A stretch of DNA of 32,634 nucleotides from Planctomycetota bacterium. GTDB lineage: Bacteria > Planctomycetota > Planctomycetia > Planctomycetales > Planctomycetaceae. Of the stretch, positions 23,866 to 31,311 are shown piece by piece. The notes under the pieces are model-generated. The model made no database searches, was not told the DNA's origin, and saw nothing but the letters and a program-made list of their open reading frames with translations. The DNA lies in contig QWOO01000126.1 in the NCBI GenBank assembly GCA_003669615.1, forward strand, positions 1 through 32,634, written 5' to 3'. Made by a program: the position numbers and the translations under genes. Position 1 is the first letter of the stretch, and every line of letters begins with the position of its first letter.

Positions 23866-25236
23866 TTACTTGCCAGCCTTTTCTTCTTTCAGTTCTTCCA
23901 AAAATCCTGCGATCTCTTCTTTAGCATCATCCGACGCTTCGTCCAGATGTGCAGCAGCTTCTGTCTGCAGCTCGATGGCACGGTCCAGATCACCCTGCAA
24001 ATGCACAAGGTGAGCCAGGGTATCCAGCAGCATGCTGTTTTTAGGTTCTGCTTTTACAGCCTTTTCTGCCGCTGCCATTGCGGCTTTCGTCAAAGGTTCT
24101 GACAGGTCTTTTTTGTTATCTTTTGCTAACTCATAGATGCCCCACGCCAGCTGATTCAACATTTCAGGAGTTGTCTCTTCAGCACCAGAAATTTCAGTTA
24201 GCAGTTTGGCAGCGTCATCATGCATGTCAGCGGAAAGCATCGCGTTGAGTTTGGCCAGCACAAGCTGCTGCTTCTCAGCCGGAGCTGCTGTTGCCATCAG
24301 CGCATCCAGATCAGCCAGGCCTTCTTTTGTTTCTCCCGCCTGAATCTTCTGCATCGCAAAAGTTGCCTTCAGACGGAACTCCAGCTGGCTGTACATCGCC
24401 TGAGTTTCTGCATCACCTTCCGCGGCTTGCTTAGCTGCTGCCAGAACTTCCAAAGCTCCCTCCGCATCACCTCTCTGCATTTTGGTTCGCAGCTTCGTCA
24501 TGACGAGATCACGTTCCTGCTCCTTGCGAAACTCTTCCAGAAAGGCATCTCGATCCCACTCATCGCTCACGATTTTTTCCAGTGGCATGTCCATGCTCAT
24601 CGGATGGCCAATCCATTCGATCAACCCCGACTTGCCCACGATAAACGATGTGGGAATCCCATTCTGCCCGGAAGCTTCCATGTAGTCGGCCTTCACGGAT
24701 CCATCCGGATCGGTCGTGAGACAGTAGGCGCTCGTGAGTTTGGCATAGGTCACAGGCTTTGCCGCAGTCTTATTGTCGGCATCGCCTTCCGAATCTTCTT
24801 TAGCGGCTTTCGGTCCCTTTGCGCCGCGAACCGGTCGTTTCAGAAACCCCTGGACAACCTCCAGCTCTTCATCACTAATGCTGATAATCTGGACGCCTTT
24901 CTCGGCATAGCTATTCTGAATCTCAGCAAGGTGAGGCATGCTGGAAACGCATGGCCCGCACCATGTCGCCCAGAATTCTACGACGTAGACCTTACCTTCT
25001 TCGAAATCTTCGACAGGTTTGAATTTTCCCTGACCATCGCTGATCCAGTGCTCAATACTAATCGCCGGAGCCTTGGAACCGACGGTCAAACTCGGGGCTT
25101 CGGCGCCGTCCGCCGACTCTGTTTCTTCTGCCGGGTCAGCAGCCACTTTTTCCTGTGCCGACAAAGGAAGACTGCCGCCAGCAAGCAGGGCGATGACTAC
25201 AAGCCCACGCATTCCATTCAACCAAGACTTTGACAC
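23866..25236 (-). CDS. Secreted thioredoxin-like (TlpA-type) protein with C-terminal TPR-like repeats
   Basis: 456 residues from GTG at 25236, chosen because AAGGAAGA lies just upstream and a clean signal peptide then follows (residues 1-28, ending LSAQ). An acidic, low-complexity linker (about 30-50) leads into a TlpA-like thioredoxin domain: VGSKAPAISIEHW, VYVVEFWATWCGPCVSSMPHL with active-site cysteines C93 and C96, VQIISISDE, and IPTSFIVGKSGLIEWIGHP with the cis-proline. An acidic insert near 145-165 interrupts the domain. From about residue 250 the protein is helical and Ala/Glu/Leu-rich with a TPR-like pattern (for example NQLAWGIYELAKDN and LLDTLAHLVHLQGDLDRAIELQTEA). The role is probably disulfide reduction outside the cytoplasm with a protein-binding tail. 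Confidence 0.92.
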   Translation of the reverse strand: MSKSWLNGMRGLVVIALLAGGSLPLSAQEKVAADPAEETESADGAEAPSLTVGSKAPAISIEHWISDGQGKFKPVEDFEEGKVYVVEFWATWCGPCVSSMPHLAEIQNSYAEKGVQIISISDEELEVVQGFLKRPVRGAKGPKAAKEDSEGDADNKTAAKPVTYAKLTSAYCLTTDPDGSVKADYMEASGQNGIPTSFIVGKSGLIEWIGHPMSMDMPLEKIVSDEWDRDAFLEEFRKEQERDLVMTKLRTKMQRGDAEGALEVLAAAKQAAEGDAETQAMYSQLEFRLKATFAMQKIQAGETKEGLADLDALMATAAPAEKQQLVLAKLNAMLSADMHDDAAKLLTEISGAEETTPEMLNQLAWGIYELAKDNKKDLSEPLTKAAMAAAEKAVKAEPKNSMLLDTLAHLVHLQGDLDRAIELQTEAAAHLDEASDDAKEEIAGFLEELKEEKAGK

Positions 25237-25471
25237 GATGCTCTTCCTTACAAAACGAGCTTGCAAAAACCGCCTGTTGATTCCCCGATCGCCTGTGCAG
25301 CCGGAGCCCGGCAATGTTCTCTATCGGGACGTTATCAGATCTTTGCTTTCTGAGCAAAATTTCCTCTCTGCTGCGGGAAAACACGGTTCCCCCTTAATAT
25401 TCCCTAAATAGAGTGCGTTAGAGACCTGAAAAATCTGATCCGATTTCGCTCGTTGGCCTTCCGGAACACCG

Positions 25472-26040
25472 TTGCTGATGAAAACCCTTTCCGTCGTTCA
25501 CCGCGCTGTGTTATTCCTTCTGTCTTGTCTGGCAGCGACGCAGACTCAGCCGCTCTCGGCGCAGGTCATTGTGGCTCATCGCGGCGCGTCTCAGGATGCT
25601 CCGGAAAATACGATCGCCGCCTTCAAAGAAGCATGGGCTCAAAATGCGGATGGCATCGAAGGCGACTTCTATGTGACGAAAGATCAGCAGATTGTCTGCA
25701 TCCATGACGCGAACACTGAACGCACTGCCGGCCGTAAATTGGAAGTCGCTAATTCAACACTGGCTGACAAGACAAGCAGTCGGGGGCATGGCATCCGACT
25801 GTAATGGAAGTTTCGGCAACGCTGAAAATCACAAAAGCTGACGGGTTAGGGACGCAGGGGAATCGAGAGATTGTTACGGATACGTTCGTTGATTTTCTGA
25901 AGCAGCAGGGAATGAAAGAGTTTCATGTCTGGACGGTCGATATACCGGCCGACGCTCGCTACTTTCAAACTCTGGGCGCGATCGGTATCACTACAAATCG
26001 CCCAGCCTTCATTCGTTCTGCAATAATCGAAGCGAAGTAG
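25472..26040 (+). pseudogene. Broken glycerophosphodiester phosphodiesterase gene (internal deletion)
   Basis: The upstream piece begins at 25472 or 25478 with a signal peptide ending LSAQ. It continues [40 protein letters not shown] and TLADKTS, the N-terminal third of a GDPD with its active-site His, Glu and Asp, then stops at 25804. The downstream piece is in another frame, from about 25780 to 26040. It reads [18 protein letters not shown] and FHVWTVDIPADARYFQTLGAIGITTNRP, the normal C-terminal part. Intact enzymes have well over 100 residues between these blocks, including the EIK segment, which is absent here. An internal deletion near 25765-25800 that also shifts the frame explains this. 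The product should be inactive. Confidence 0.85.
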
Positions 26041-26055
26041 CCTTTGATCGCGTGA

Positions 26056-26862
26056 TCATTCAATGACAATACCAGACACGTCCGGAGGGTCCGGATATTT
26101 GGGTGCCATCTTCTTCAGCGTATCGGCAATCACGCTGGCGACTACCAAATCCCGGTACCAGTTCTGATCGGCAGGAACCACATACCACGGCGAGTTCTCT
26201 GTCGAACACTTTTCCATCATGTCTTCAAACGCTGCTCGATAGTCGTCCCAGTATTTGCGCTTTTCCAAATCTGCCGGATCAAACTTCCAGCGCTTTTCCG
26301 GAATCTGAATCCGCTCTTCAAATCGCTGCTTCTGTTCATTCTTCGAGATGTGCAGAAAGAATTTCAAAATCGTGGTGCCCGAAGCGGTCAAAACTTCTTC
26401 GAAAGCGTTGATCTGTTTGTACCGAGGTTTCCATACGCCTTCAGGAACCAGCTTGTGAACTCGCACGACCAGCACGTCTTCATAATGCGATCGATTGAAA
26501 ACTCCGATCTTTCCAGACGGAGGAACCGCCTTATGAATCCTCCACAGATAGTCGCGAGACAGCTCTTCGGCACTCGGCTTTCTAAAAGAAGTCACTTCAA
26601 CCCACTGAGGATTAGCTCCTTCGAACACAGACCGGATGGTTCCATCTTTGCCGCCACCGTCCATCGCCTGAAACACAATCAATAATTTCTGACGTCCTTC
26701 AGCGAACAGTTTCTCACCCAGTTCCACGATCTCAGTTCGACGCTCGTGAAACTCATTCTCCAACTGGCTGGGATTCGAAACCAGATCCTTCCCATCCGAC
26801 TCCAGTTTTCGCAGGTCGACTTTCTGTCCGGGGGCGATTCGGTGTTCATCAAAGTTGGGCAT
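26056..26862 (-). CDS. ppk2: Polyphosphate kinase 2 family protein
   Basis: 268 residues from ATG at 26862, the length of a one-domain PPK2. Walker A is FQAMDGGGKDGTIRSVF (K72, D73), and the Walker B/lid region is GVFNRSHYEDVLVVRVH (N123-D129). KFFLHISKNEQKQRFEERI and KYWDDYRAAFEDMMEKCST are both characteristic of the family. PPK2 enzymes use polyphosphate to phosphorylate nucleoside mono- or diphosphates, in the cytoplasm. The N-terminal layout fits the short class I/III type, but the nucleotide preference cannot be told by eye. It lies 72 bases after the smaller membrane protein gene on the same strand, so it may be the last gene of that cluster. It converges closely with the broken GDPD gene, 15 bases away. 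Confidence 0.95.
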   Translation of the reverse strand: MPNFDEHRIAPGQKVDLRKLESDGKDLVSNPSQLENEFHERRTEIVELGEKLFAEGRQKLLIVFQAMDGGGKDGTIRSVFEGANPQWVEVTSFRKPSAEELSRDYLWRIHKAVPPSGKIGVFNRSHYEDVLVVRVHKLVPEGVWKPRYKQINAFEEVLTASGTTILKFFLHISKNEQKQRFEERIQIPEKRWKFDPADLEKRKYWDDYRAAFEDMMEKCSTENSPWYVVPADQNWYRDLVVASVIADTLKKMAPKYPDPPDVSGIVIE

Positions 26863-26934
26863 TTCAAATCCATGGCGTAGTTTGGGATGGAAACGAAACG
26901 GTAATGAATTCGGCAGGGCAGCGAAGCATATGTA

Positions 26935-27312
26935 TCAGGGTGTCAACATCAGGCTGACAAAGACAACCGAGAACACGGCGAGCAGCATCAACGCAGACAA
27001 GAGAGTGCCCACGATGGCTTCAAATTTCGAGCGACCTGGAATCAGATAGCCGGTGAGACAAAGTATCAGTGAAACCAGATTCAACAAACCCGCACTTCCA
27101 CCGGCAATCAGCAGTTGAGTCAGTGCTGGCGAATTCGTGGTGAGGCCTTCCAGCTCCTGGCGATTGTCTGGCAGTTCGCTCAATAGAAAGAAGAGTACCC
27201 CGTACAAAAGGGCGGCAATGAAACCAAATACAATGCCGGCCCACGCCACAATGTTCGCAGGCTCCGACACCTCGGTCGATAGTGGCAACTCGAGTTCTCG
27301 GTCAGCAGCCAT
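26935..27312 (-). CDS. Small membrane protein, three hydrophobic segments
   Basis: 125 residues from ATG at 27312 with GGAAGGCGGG just upstream. Hydrophobic segments lie at about 21-45, 67-92 and 98-123. The pattern LNLVSLILCL-(spacer)-AIVGTLLS-(spacer)-VF resembles the matching part of the protein encoded immediately upstream, so the two are probably distant paralogues. No named domain is recognised. There are 30 bases between the two genes. The function is unknown. Confidence 0.78.
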   Translation of the reverse strand: MAADRELELPLSTEVSEPANIVAWAGIVFGFIAALLYGVLFFLLSELPDNRQELEGLTTNSPALTQLLIAGGSAGLLNLVSLILCLTGYLIPGRSKFEAIVGTLLSALMLLAVFSVVFVSLMLTP

Positions 27313-27342
27313 ATCCCGCCTTCCGCGTCTTTAACTCTGACA

Positions 27343-27798
27343 TCACGGGCCACTCATGGCCCGCAGGCCCTGCATAAAGACAACCGCTGACGCTAAAACG
27401 CCGACAAAAAACGACAACACGAAACCTGCGACAGCGAGTACTCTGGGAGATCTTCTCAATCCAAAAAACAAACACACAAACAGTGACACAAACGTTAATG
27501 TCAGGCTGATTCCCAACAGCCCTACGATCAACCACGACATCGGAGAATCAGAATCCAGTCGAGCCACCTTACCGGCAGCACTCAGATACCACACGAGCAT
27601 AATCCACGCCGTGTGCCCCAGCAGCTGCAACACGCTCAGAAGAAACCCGACAAAGCCCGGCCTGTTCGACAAAAGGTCTTTGACGACATCCTGCACAGAC
27701 GGCTGGTCTTCAGCATCCCTTTTTCGAGCCTGCTGGACATCACGAGAAACAGGTGAGCTCGTCCTTCGCTGCGTCTTCTTCTGCTTCTTGCGAGCCAC
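27343..27798 (-). CDS. Small membrane protein with basic N-terminus, three hydrophobic segments
   Basis: 151 residues from GTG at 27798, whose G is the last base of the TAG stop of the beta-propeller gene (TAGTG overlap). This suggests translational coupling. The first 20 residues are very basic (ARKKQKKTQRRTSS), and a soluble part runs to about 45. Hydrophobic segments follow at about 50-72, 85-110 and 118-143. The last two match the layout of the next gene's product (LTFVSLFVCL, then AVAGFVLS, then VVF). No named domain is recognised. Confidence 0.78.
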   Translation of the reverse strand: MARKKQKKTQRRTSSPVSRDVQQARKRDAEDQPSVQDVVKDLLSNRPGFVGFLLSVLQLLGHTAWIMLVWYLSAAGKVARLDSDSPMSWLIVGLLGISLTLTFVSLFVCLFFGLRRSPRVLAVAGFVLSFFVGVLASAVVFMQGLRAMSGP

Positions 27799-29045
27799 TA
27801 TGGTTTCTCAATTCGGTAAAGATGCGTGTCTGTGCGCAGGAATATGGAACTATCGACCATCGCCGGACTCGCCAAAGTTCGCCCCTCCAGCTGATTACTG
27901 GCCAGCACCTCAAACTTCTTCCCAGACGCTACGACAGTCGTTTTTCCTTCTTCGTCCAGAAAATAGATTCGCCCGTCAGCAAATGTTGGCGAAGCGGAAA
28001 AATTGCCTCCAATACGTTCCTGCCAATGCTGTTCTCCACTGACAGCATCAAGGCAAGTGGCAATCCCGTTATCACTCACCAGGTACAGTTCATCACCCAG
28101 CAGCAAAGGCGATGGATTCAACGGCGCCGCTTTCTTCATATTCCAGGCAAGATGAGATTCTGTAACATCGCCAGTGCCGTCAACTCGCACCGCAAAGAAC
28201 TCCGGACGATCATATCCCGAACTGATAAACACGTGCCCTTTACCAACAACGGGCCGTGGAACGTTGGAATAACCGTCGTAACGAAACCACCAAAGCTCGT
28301 CACCAGTGAGAGGATCGTACGAAACAATGCTGTCCGCACCGCTGCTTAAGAGTTGAATTTTTCCGTTAATCTCCGTCAGCAACGGTGTCGTATATGCCAT
28401 CGGGACACTGGATTTTCCACTAATCCGGTCTTCCCCGATGTGCCCTCGTTTCTTCTTCCAGACTTCTTTACCGGTGTTCTTATCAAGCGCCACGACGAAC
28501 TGAAGGTCGGATCCATCGCAGTTCAGAATCAGCAGGTTCTGATAGATAACCGGTGAACCTCCGGGACCGTGGCGATGGTTGTGCTTTAGTTCCTGCGTCT
28601 TCCAGACAACAGATCCATCGGTTTTCAAACAGGCGGTTCCATGAGCCCCGAAGTGGATGTAAACTCGATCATCTTCAATCAACGGTGTAGGTGATGCGTG
28701 GCTGTTCTTGGAGTGCACTGCACCAGGATCAGCCAGTTCAAAAACGACCACGTCGTGAATCGTTTTCCCAGTCGCTCGATCCAGTGCAATCGCATGCAGT
28801 GATTTGCCGTCGTCGATCGCAGTTGTCAGCCAGATCTGATCACCCTGAATGGATGGCGAAGACCAGCCAAGACCGGCCACGGGAACTTTCCATACCACGT
28901 TCTCCGTTTCGCTCCATGTCAGCGGAAGATTCGTAGCGTCGGAATGCCCCTGGCCTCCGGGACCTCGAAACTGTGGCCAGTCGGCGGCATTCAGAGGCGA
29001 ACAGACAAGAGACATGATCGTGAGAAGAAGGGCAGGGCGATCCAT
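27798..29045 (-). CDS. Secreted PQQ-type beta-propeller protein
   Basis: 415 residues from ATG at 29045, chosen over a GTG at 29054 because GGGAG lies 8 bases upstream of the ATG. The signal peptide spans about residues 1-20 and ends near LNAADWPQFRGPGG, the start typical of planctomycete outer-membrane-assembly-like (BamB-like) propeller proteins. Repeated blade motifs occur: ENVVWKVPVAGLGWSSPSI, HASPTPLIEDDRVYIHFG, KNTGKEVWKK, DPLTGDELWWFRYDG and DAVSGEQHWQERIGGNFSASP. No catalytic residues of true quinoprotein dehydrogenases are apparent, so binding or scaffolding is more likely than catalysis. It is first in a probable four-gene run with two small membrane proteins and PPK2. Confidence 0.93.
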   Translation of the reverse strand: MDRPALLLTIMSLVCSPLNAADWPQFRGPGGQGHSDATNLPLTWSETENVVWKVPVAGLGWSSPSIQGDQIWLTTAIDDGKSLHAIALDRATGKTIHDVVVFELADPGAVHSKNSHASPTPLIEDDRVYIHFGAHGTACLKTDGSVVWKTQELKHNHRHGPGGSPVIYQNLLILNCDGSDLQFVVALDKNTGKEVWKKKRGHIGEDRISGKSSVPMAYTTPLLTEINGKIQLLSSGADSIVSYDPLTGDELWWFRYDGYSNVPRPVVGKGHVFISSGYDRPEFFAVRVDGTGDVTESHLAWNMKKAAPLNPSPLLLGDELYLVSDNGIATCLDAVSGEQHWQERIGGNFSASPTFADGRIYFLDEEGKTTVVASGKKFEVLASNQLEGRTLASPAMVDSSIFLRTDTHLYRIEKP

Positions 29046-29564
29046 TTTCAACACTCCCGGCAGGCTGGAAAATATGCAGATTCAGCTATCGTGGTGGATC
29101 TCCAGATGGATTGCAAGAGTCTGCGGAATGCAAAAACCACCAGTTCTACCGAGTACCTTTCGAAATTTTTCTCTCCAGCTGAGCACTTAAGAAAGTTGAA
29201 GCTCAACCCGGGAAGTTGTCACGCAGGATTTTGGCCGCAGAGGTCCACGGGCTGCAGAATGGTACTGGGCTTGCGTCCATGCCTGCCGTCGATTCAGCCG
29301 AGTTCGGCCCGTCGATCTCCGAAACGGACTCGCCTGGCGTTCCGTTCAGAAAGAACACTGGTTTTTCGAACTATATTGCTGGTTGAATGGCACACACGAT
29401 CGTTATAAAAGCGGCGTTGAAATTTCACCGAGGCGAGTGGATGGAATATCAAATGACGTCTGTCACCTCGGTCTCATGATTTTCGACAGCATTTTGCCAT
29501 CCCGCCTGTGGTCCATCTGAATTTGTCGAGCCCTGCGACAGCAATTGTAAAGAGTTTCAATCAC
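29046..29564. other. Divergent intergenic region, 519 bases, no gene
   Basis: Lies between the beta-propeller start (minus) and the cyclo-ligase start (plus). No open frame looks like a protein. It contains a candidate promoter near 29383-29409 and an imperfect stem formed by ACCGAGG near 29428 and CCTCGGT near 29466. The cyclo-ligase gene follows the 6S RNA gene in many proteobacteria, so I looked for a 6S-like rod here, but no long closed stem with a central bubble could be drawn by eye. Confidence 0.5.
29383..29409 (+). promoter_or_regulatory. Candidate sigma-70-like promoter before the cyclo-ligase gene
   Basis: TTGAAT at 29383-29388 and TATAAA at 29404-29409, spaced 15 bases. The boxes are good but the spacing is short. 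The transcript would start near 29416 with a leader of about 150 bases. This is suggestive only. Confidence 0.3.
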
Positions 29565-30170
29565 ATGATGTCCGAATCTGCAATTCGTGAAAAAAAAGAG
29601 GCTCTGCGCAAGCTGGCTCACACAAATCGCAATGCACAGGAAAATAAAGATGAACTGAGCCGCCGCATTGTCGGTGCGTTCATGTCACTGCCGGAATATG
29701 CGACGGCAGAAGTTGTGATGTTTTACATCGACGTCCGCAGCGAAGTCCGAACTCGCCATGATCTCGAACTGGCCCTGCAATCCGGCAAGACCATCGTCGT
29801 GCCGTGGTGCAACGCCGAAGGGGAACTGGAACTGTTCAAGCTGACCAGCATGGACGAACTGGAACTCGGCATGTACCGAATTCTCGAACCGAAAACCGAA
29901 CTGCGAGACCTTGCCGAAAAACAAATCGATGTGGAATCTCTGGACCTGATCATGGTACCGGGAGTCGGCTTTGATCGTCGCGGCGGTCGCATGGGACACG
30001 GCAAAGGTTATTACGACAAACTGCTGCAGCACGCTCGCCGTGATACACCATTGGTGGCCCTGGCTTTTGAGTGTCAGTTGTTTGACGAAATCCCAGTTGC
30101 TCATCACGACATCTACATGGACAAAATTGTCACTGAGGACAATGTCTATCAGGGCCGTGGTCGAGGCTGA
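29565..30170 (+). CDS. 5-formyltetrahydrofolate cyclo-ligase
   Basis: 201 residues from ATG at 29565 (a second ATG follows at 29568), with AAAGAG about 10 bases upstream. An extension to 29508 has no family character. It uses ATP to convert 5-formyl-THF to 5,10-methenyl-THF in the cytoplasm. Visible: the basic N-terminal phosphate-binding region (REKKEALRKLA), VVMFYIDVRSEVRT, KTIVVPWCN, and the signature VPGVGFDRRGGRMGHGKGYYD that binds ATP and folate. The length matches the family. The H4MPT formyltransferase gene follows 60 bases downstream on the same strand, so the two one-carbon genes may share a transcript. Confidence 0.95.
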   Translation: MMSESAIREKKEALRKLAHTNRNAQENKDELSRRIVGAFMSLPEYATAEVVMFYIDVRSEVRTRHDLELALQSGKTIVVPWCNAEGELELFKLTSMDELELGMYRILEPKTELRDLAEKQIDVESLDLIMVPGVGFDRRGGRMGHGKGYYDKLLQHARRDTPLVALAFECQLFDEIPVAHHDIYMDKIVTEDNVYQGRGRG

Positions 30171-30230
30171 TCGGTCCCGGACTTCACATTCCAAACTTCG
30201 TCTCTGTTTTTGATGGTGCGGTAGTCGCTG

Positions 30231-31154
30231 ATGACAAGCTTTGTTGAAGACACGTACGCGGAAGCGTTTCGAAGTTTGTATGTCGAATTTCTAATCACAG
30301 CCCGTGATCGCAAGTGGCTGGATCATGCCATCAACGCAGCCACGGGTTATGGTTCATCCACAATCATGTGCGATTGCGAAGCGGGCCTTGATCGATACGT
30401 CGGGCCCGGCGGAGATGAATCGTTCGTCACTCCAGATGGTCGGCCGGGGGCAATCTGCCAGCTGCACGTGCCTCGCTTCTGGAAGCACCGTGTCGAGGCG
30501 CTCGAAAAAGCGTTGCTGGCACGTGTCTGTCAGAATGTTCTGACGTGTCCGACCACTGCCTGCTTTTCACTCAGCGACACCGAACCTTATTACAAGCTTG
30601 GTCGTAAGCTCTCATTTTTCGGCGACGGCCACGAGCAGCTCGAAGATCGCTTCGGCCGCAGAATGTGGGTCGTTCCAACGATGGGCGGCGAGTTCTGTAT
30701 CGACCGCCGTTTCGGGTATCACGATGGTGTGATGGGCGGCAACCTGTGGTTTATGGCGACCAGCGTGGACGCTTCACTGGAAGCGGCCGAACGAGCTGTC
30801 GCGGCCTGCCAGACAGTGCCGGGCGTCATCACCCCGTTCCCTGGTGGAGTTGCAGCCAGCGGTTCCAAGGCCGGCAGTCGTCACAAATTTATGTTCGCGA
30901 GCACCAATCATCCGTTCTGTCCTACGCTGAAGGGCCGATCGGGAATTGATTCGCAGATTCCAGACGGCATCAAGTCGGTGATGGAGATCATCATCAACGG
31001 CCATGATCTGGCCACCGTCAGTGCGGCGACTCAAGCGGCCATCAAGGCTGCGTCGATTGTTCCCGGTGTCGAAAAGATTACGGCCGGCAACTATGGTGGC
31101 CGTCTCGGCAAAGCCTGGGTCTGGCTGATTCCTGAGAATCACGCAGACGCGTAG
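30231..31154 (+). CDS. ftr: Formylmethanofuran:tetrahydromethanopterin formyltransferase
   Basis: 307 residues from ATG at 30231, close to the roughly 300 of the family. It transfers the formyl group between formylmethanofuran and tetrahydromethanopterin, in the cytoplasm. In bacteria it acts with the Fhc complex in formaldehyde oxidation. Recognisable segments are EAFRSLYVEFLITARD, NAATGYGSSTIMCDCEAGLD, GRPGAICQLHVPRF, VLTCPTTACFS, WVVPTMGGEFCIDRRFGYHDGVMGGNLW, VITPFPGGVAASGSKAGSRH, HPFCPTLKG and ITAGNYGGRLGKAWVWL. All are collinear with archaeal and methylotroph enzymes (Ftr/FhcD). Planctomycetes are among the few bacterial groups with H4MPT-linked genes. No other gene of this pathway (fhcABC, mch, mtdB, fae) is in the window. 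Confidence 0.94.
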   Translation: MTSFVEDTYAEAFRSLYVEFLITARDRKWLDHAINAATGYGSSTIMCDCEAGLDRYVGPGGDESFVTPDGRPGAICQLHVPRFWKHRVEALEKALLARVCQNVLTCPTTACFSLSDTEPYYKLGRKLSFFGDGHEQLEDRFGRRMWVVPTMGGEFCIDRRFGYHDGVMGGNLWFMATSVDASLEAAERAVAACQTVPGVITPFPGGVAASGSKAGSRHKFMFASTNHPFCPTLKGRSGIDSQIPDGIKSVMEIIINGHDLATVSAATQAAIKAASIVPGVEKITAGNYGGRLGKAWVWLIPENHADA

Positions 31155-31167
31155 CGTGTGACCGTAA

Positions 31168-31286
31168 TTCGCAGGGTATGACAAGCGCAGCGCAGGCTCG
31201 ACAATTTCGCAATCTGCCTCACAATGAAACCGCAACAACAACGGTGTGCCTGCGGTCGCTGGCGCCCCCTTGTCACACCCTGCAAA
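31168..31286. repeat. Imperfect inverted repeat between converging genes
   Basis: GCAGGGTATGACAAG at 31171-31185 pairs with CTTGTCACACCCTGC at 31269-31283. Extended to 18-base arms, 16 positions match and both mismatches can form G-U pairs in RNA. About 83 bases lie between the arms. A second 9-bp pair (CGGTGTGCC at 31242-31250, GGCACACCG at 31302-31310) interleaves with it. It could help end transcription from both sides, but there is no U-run. Confidence 0.55.
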
Positions 31287-31311
31287 TAGATGGACACGCG
31301 GGGCACACCGC

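Noticed and set aside
24220-25233. Plus-strand open frame of 337 codons
   Set aside because: Antisense to the thioredoxin/TPR gene, which has a WCGPC motif, signal peptide, ribosome site and terminator.
26045-26058. Short dyad TGATC-GCGT-GATCA between the GDPD relic and ppk2
   Set aside because: Only 5 bp per arm with no T-run; too weak to call a terminator.
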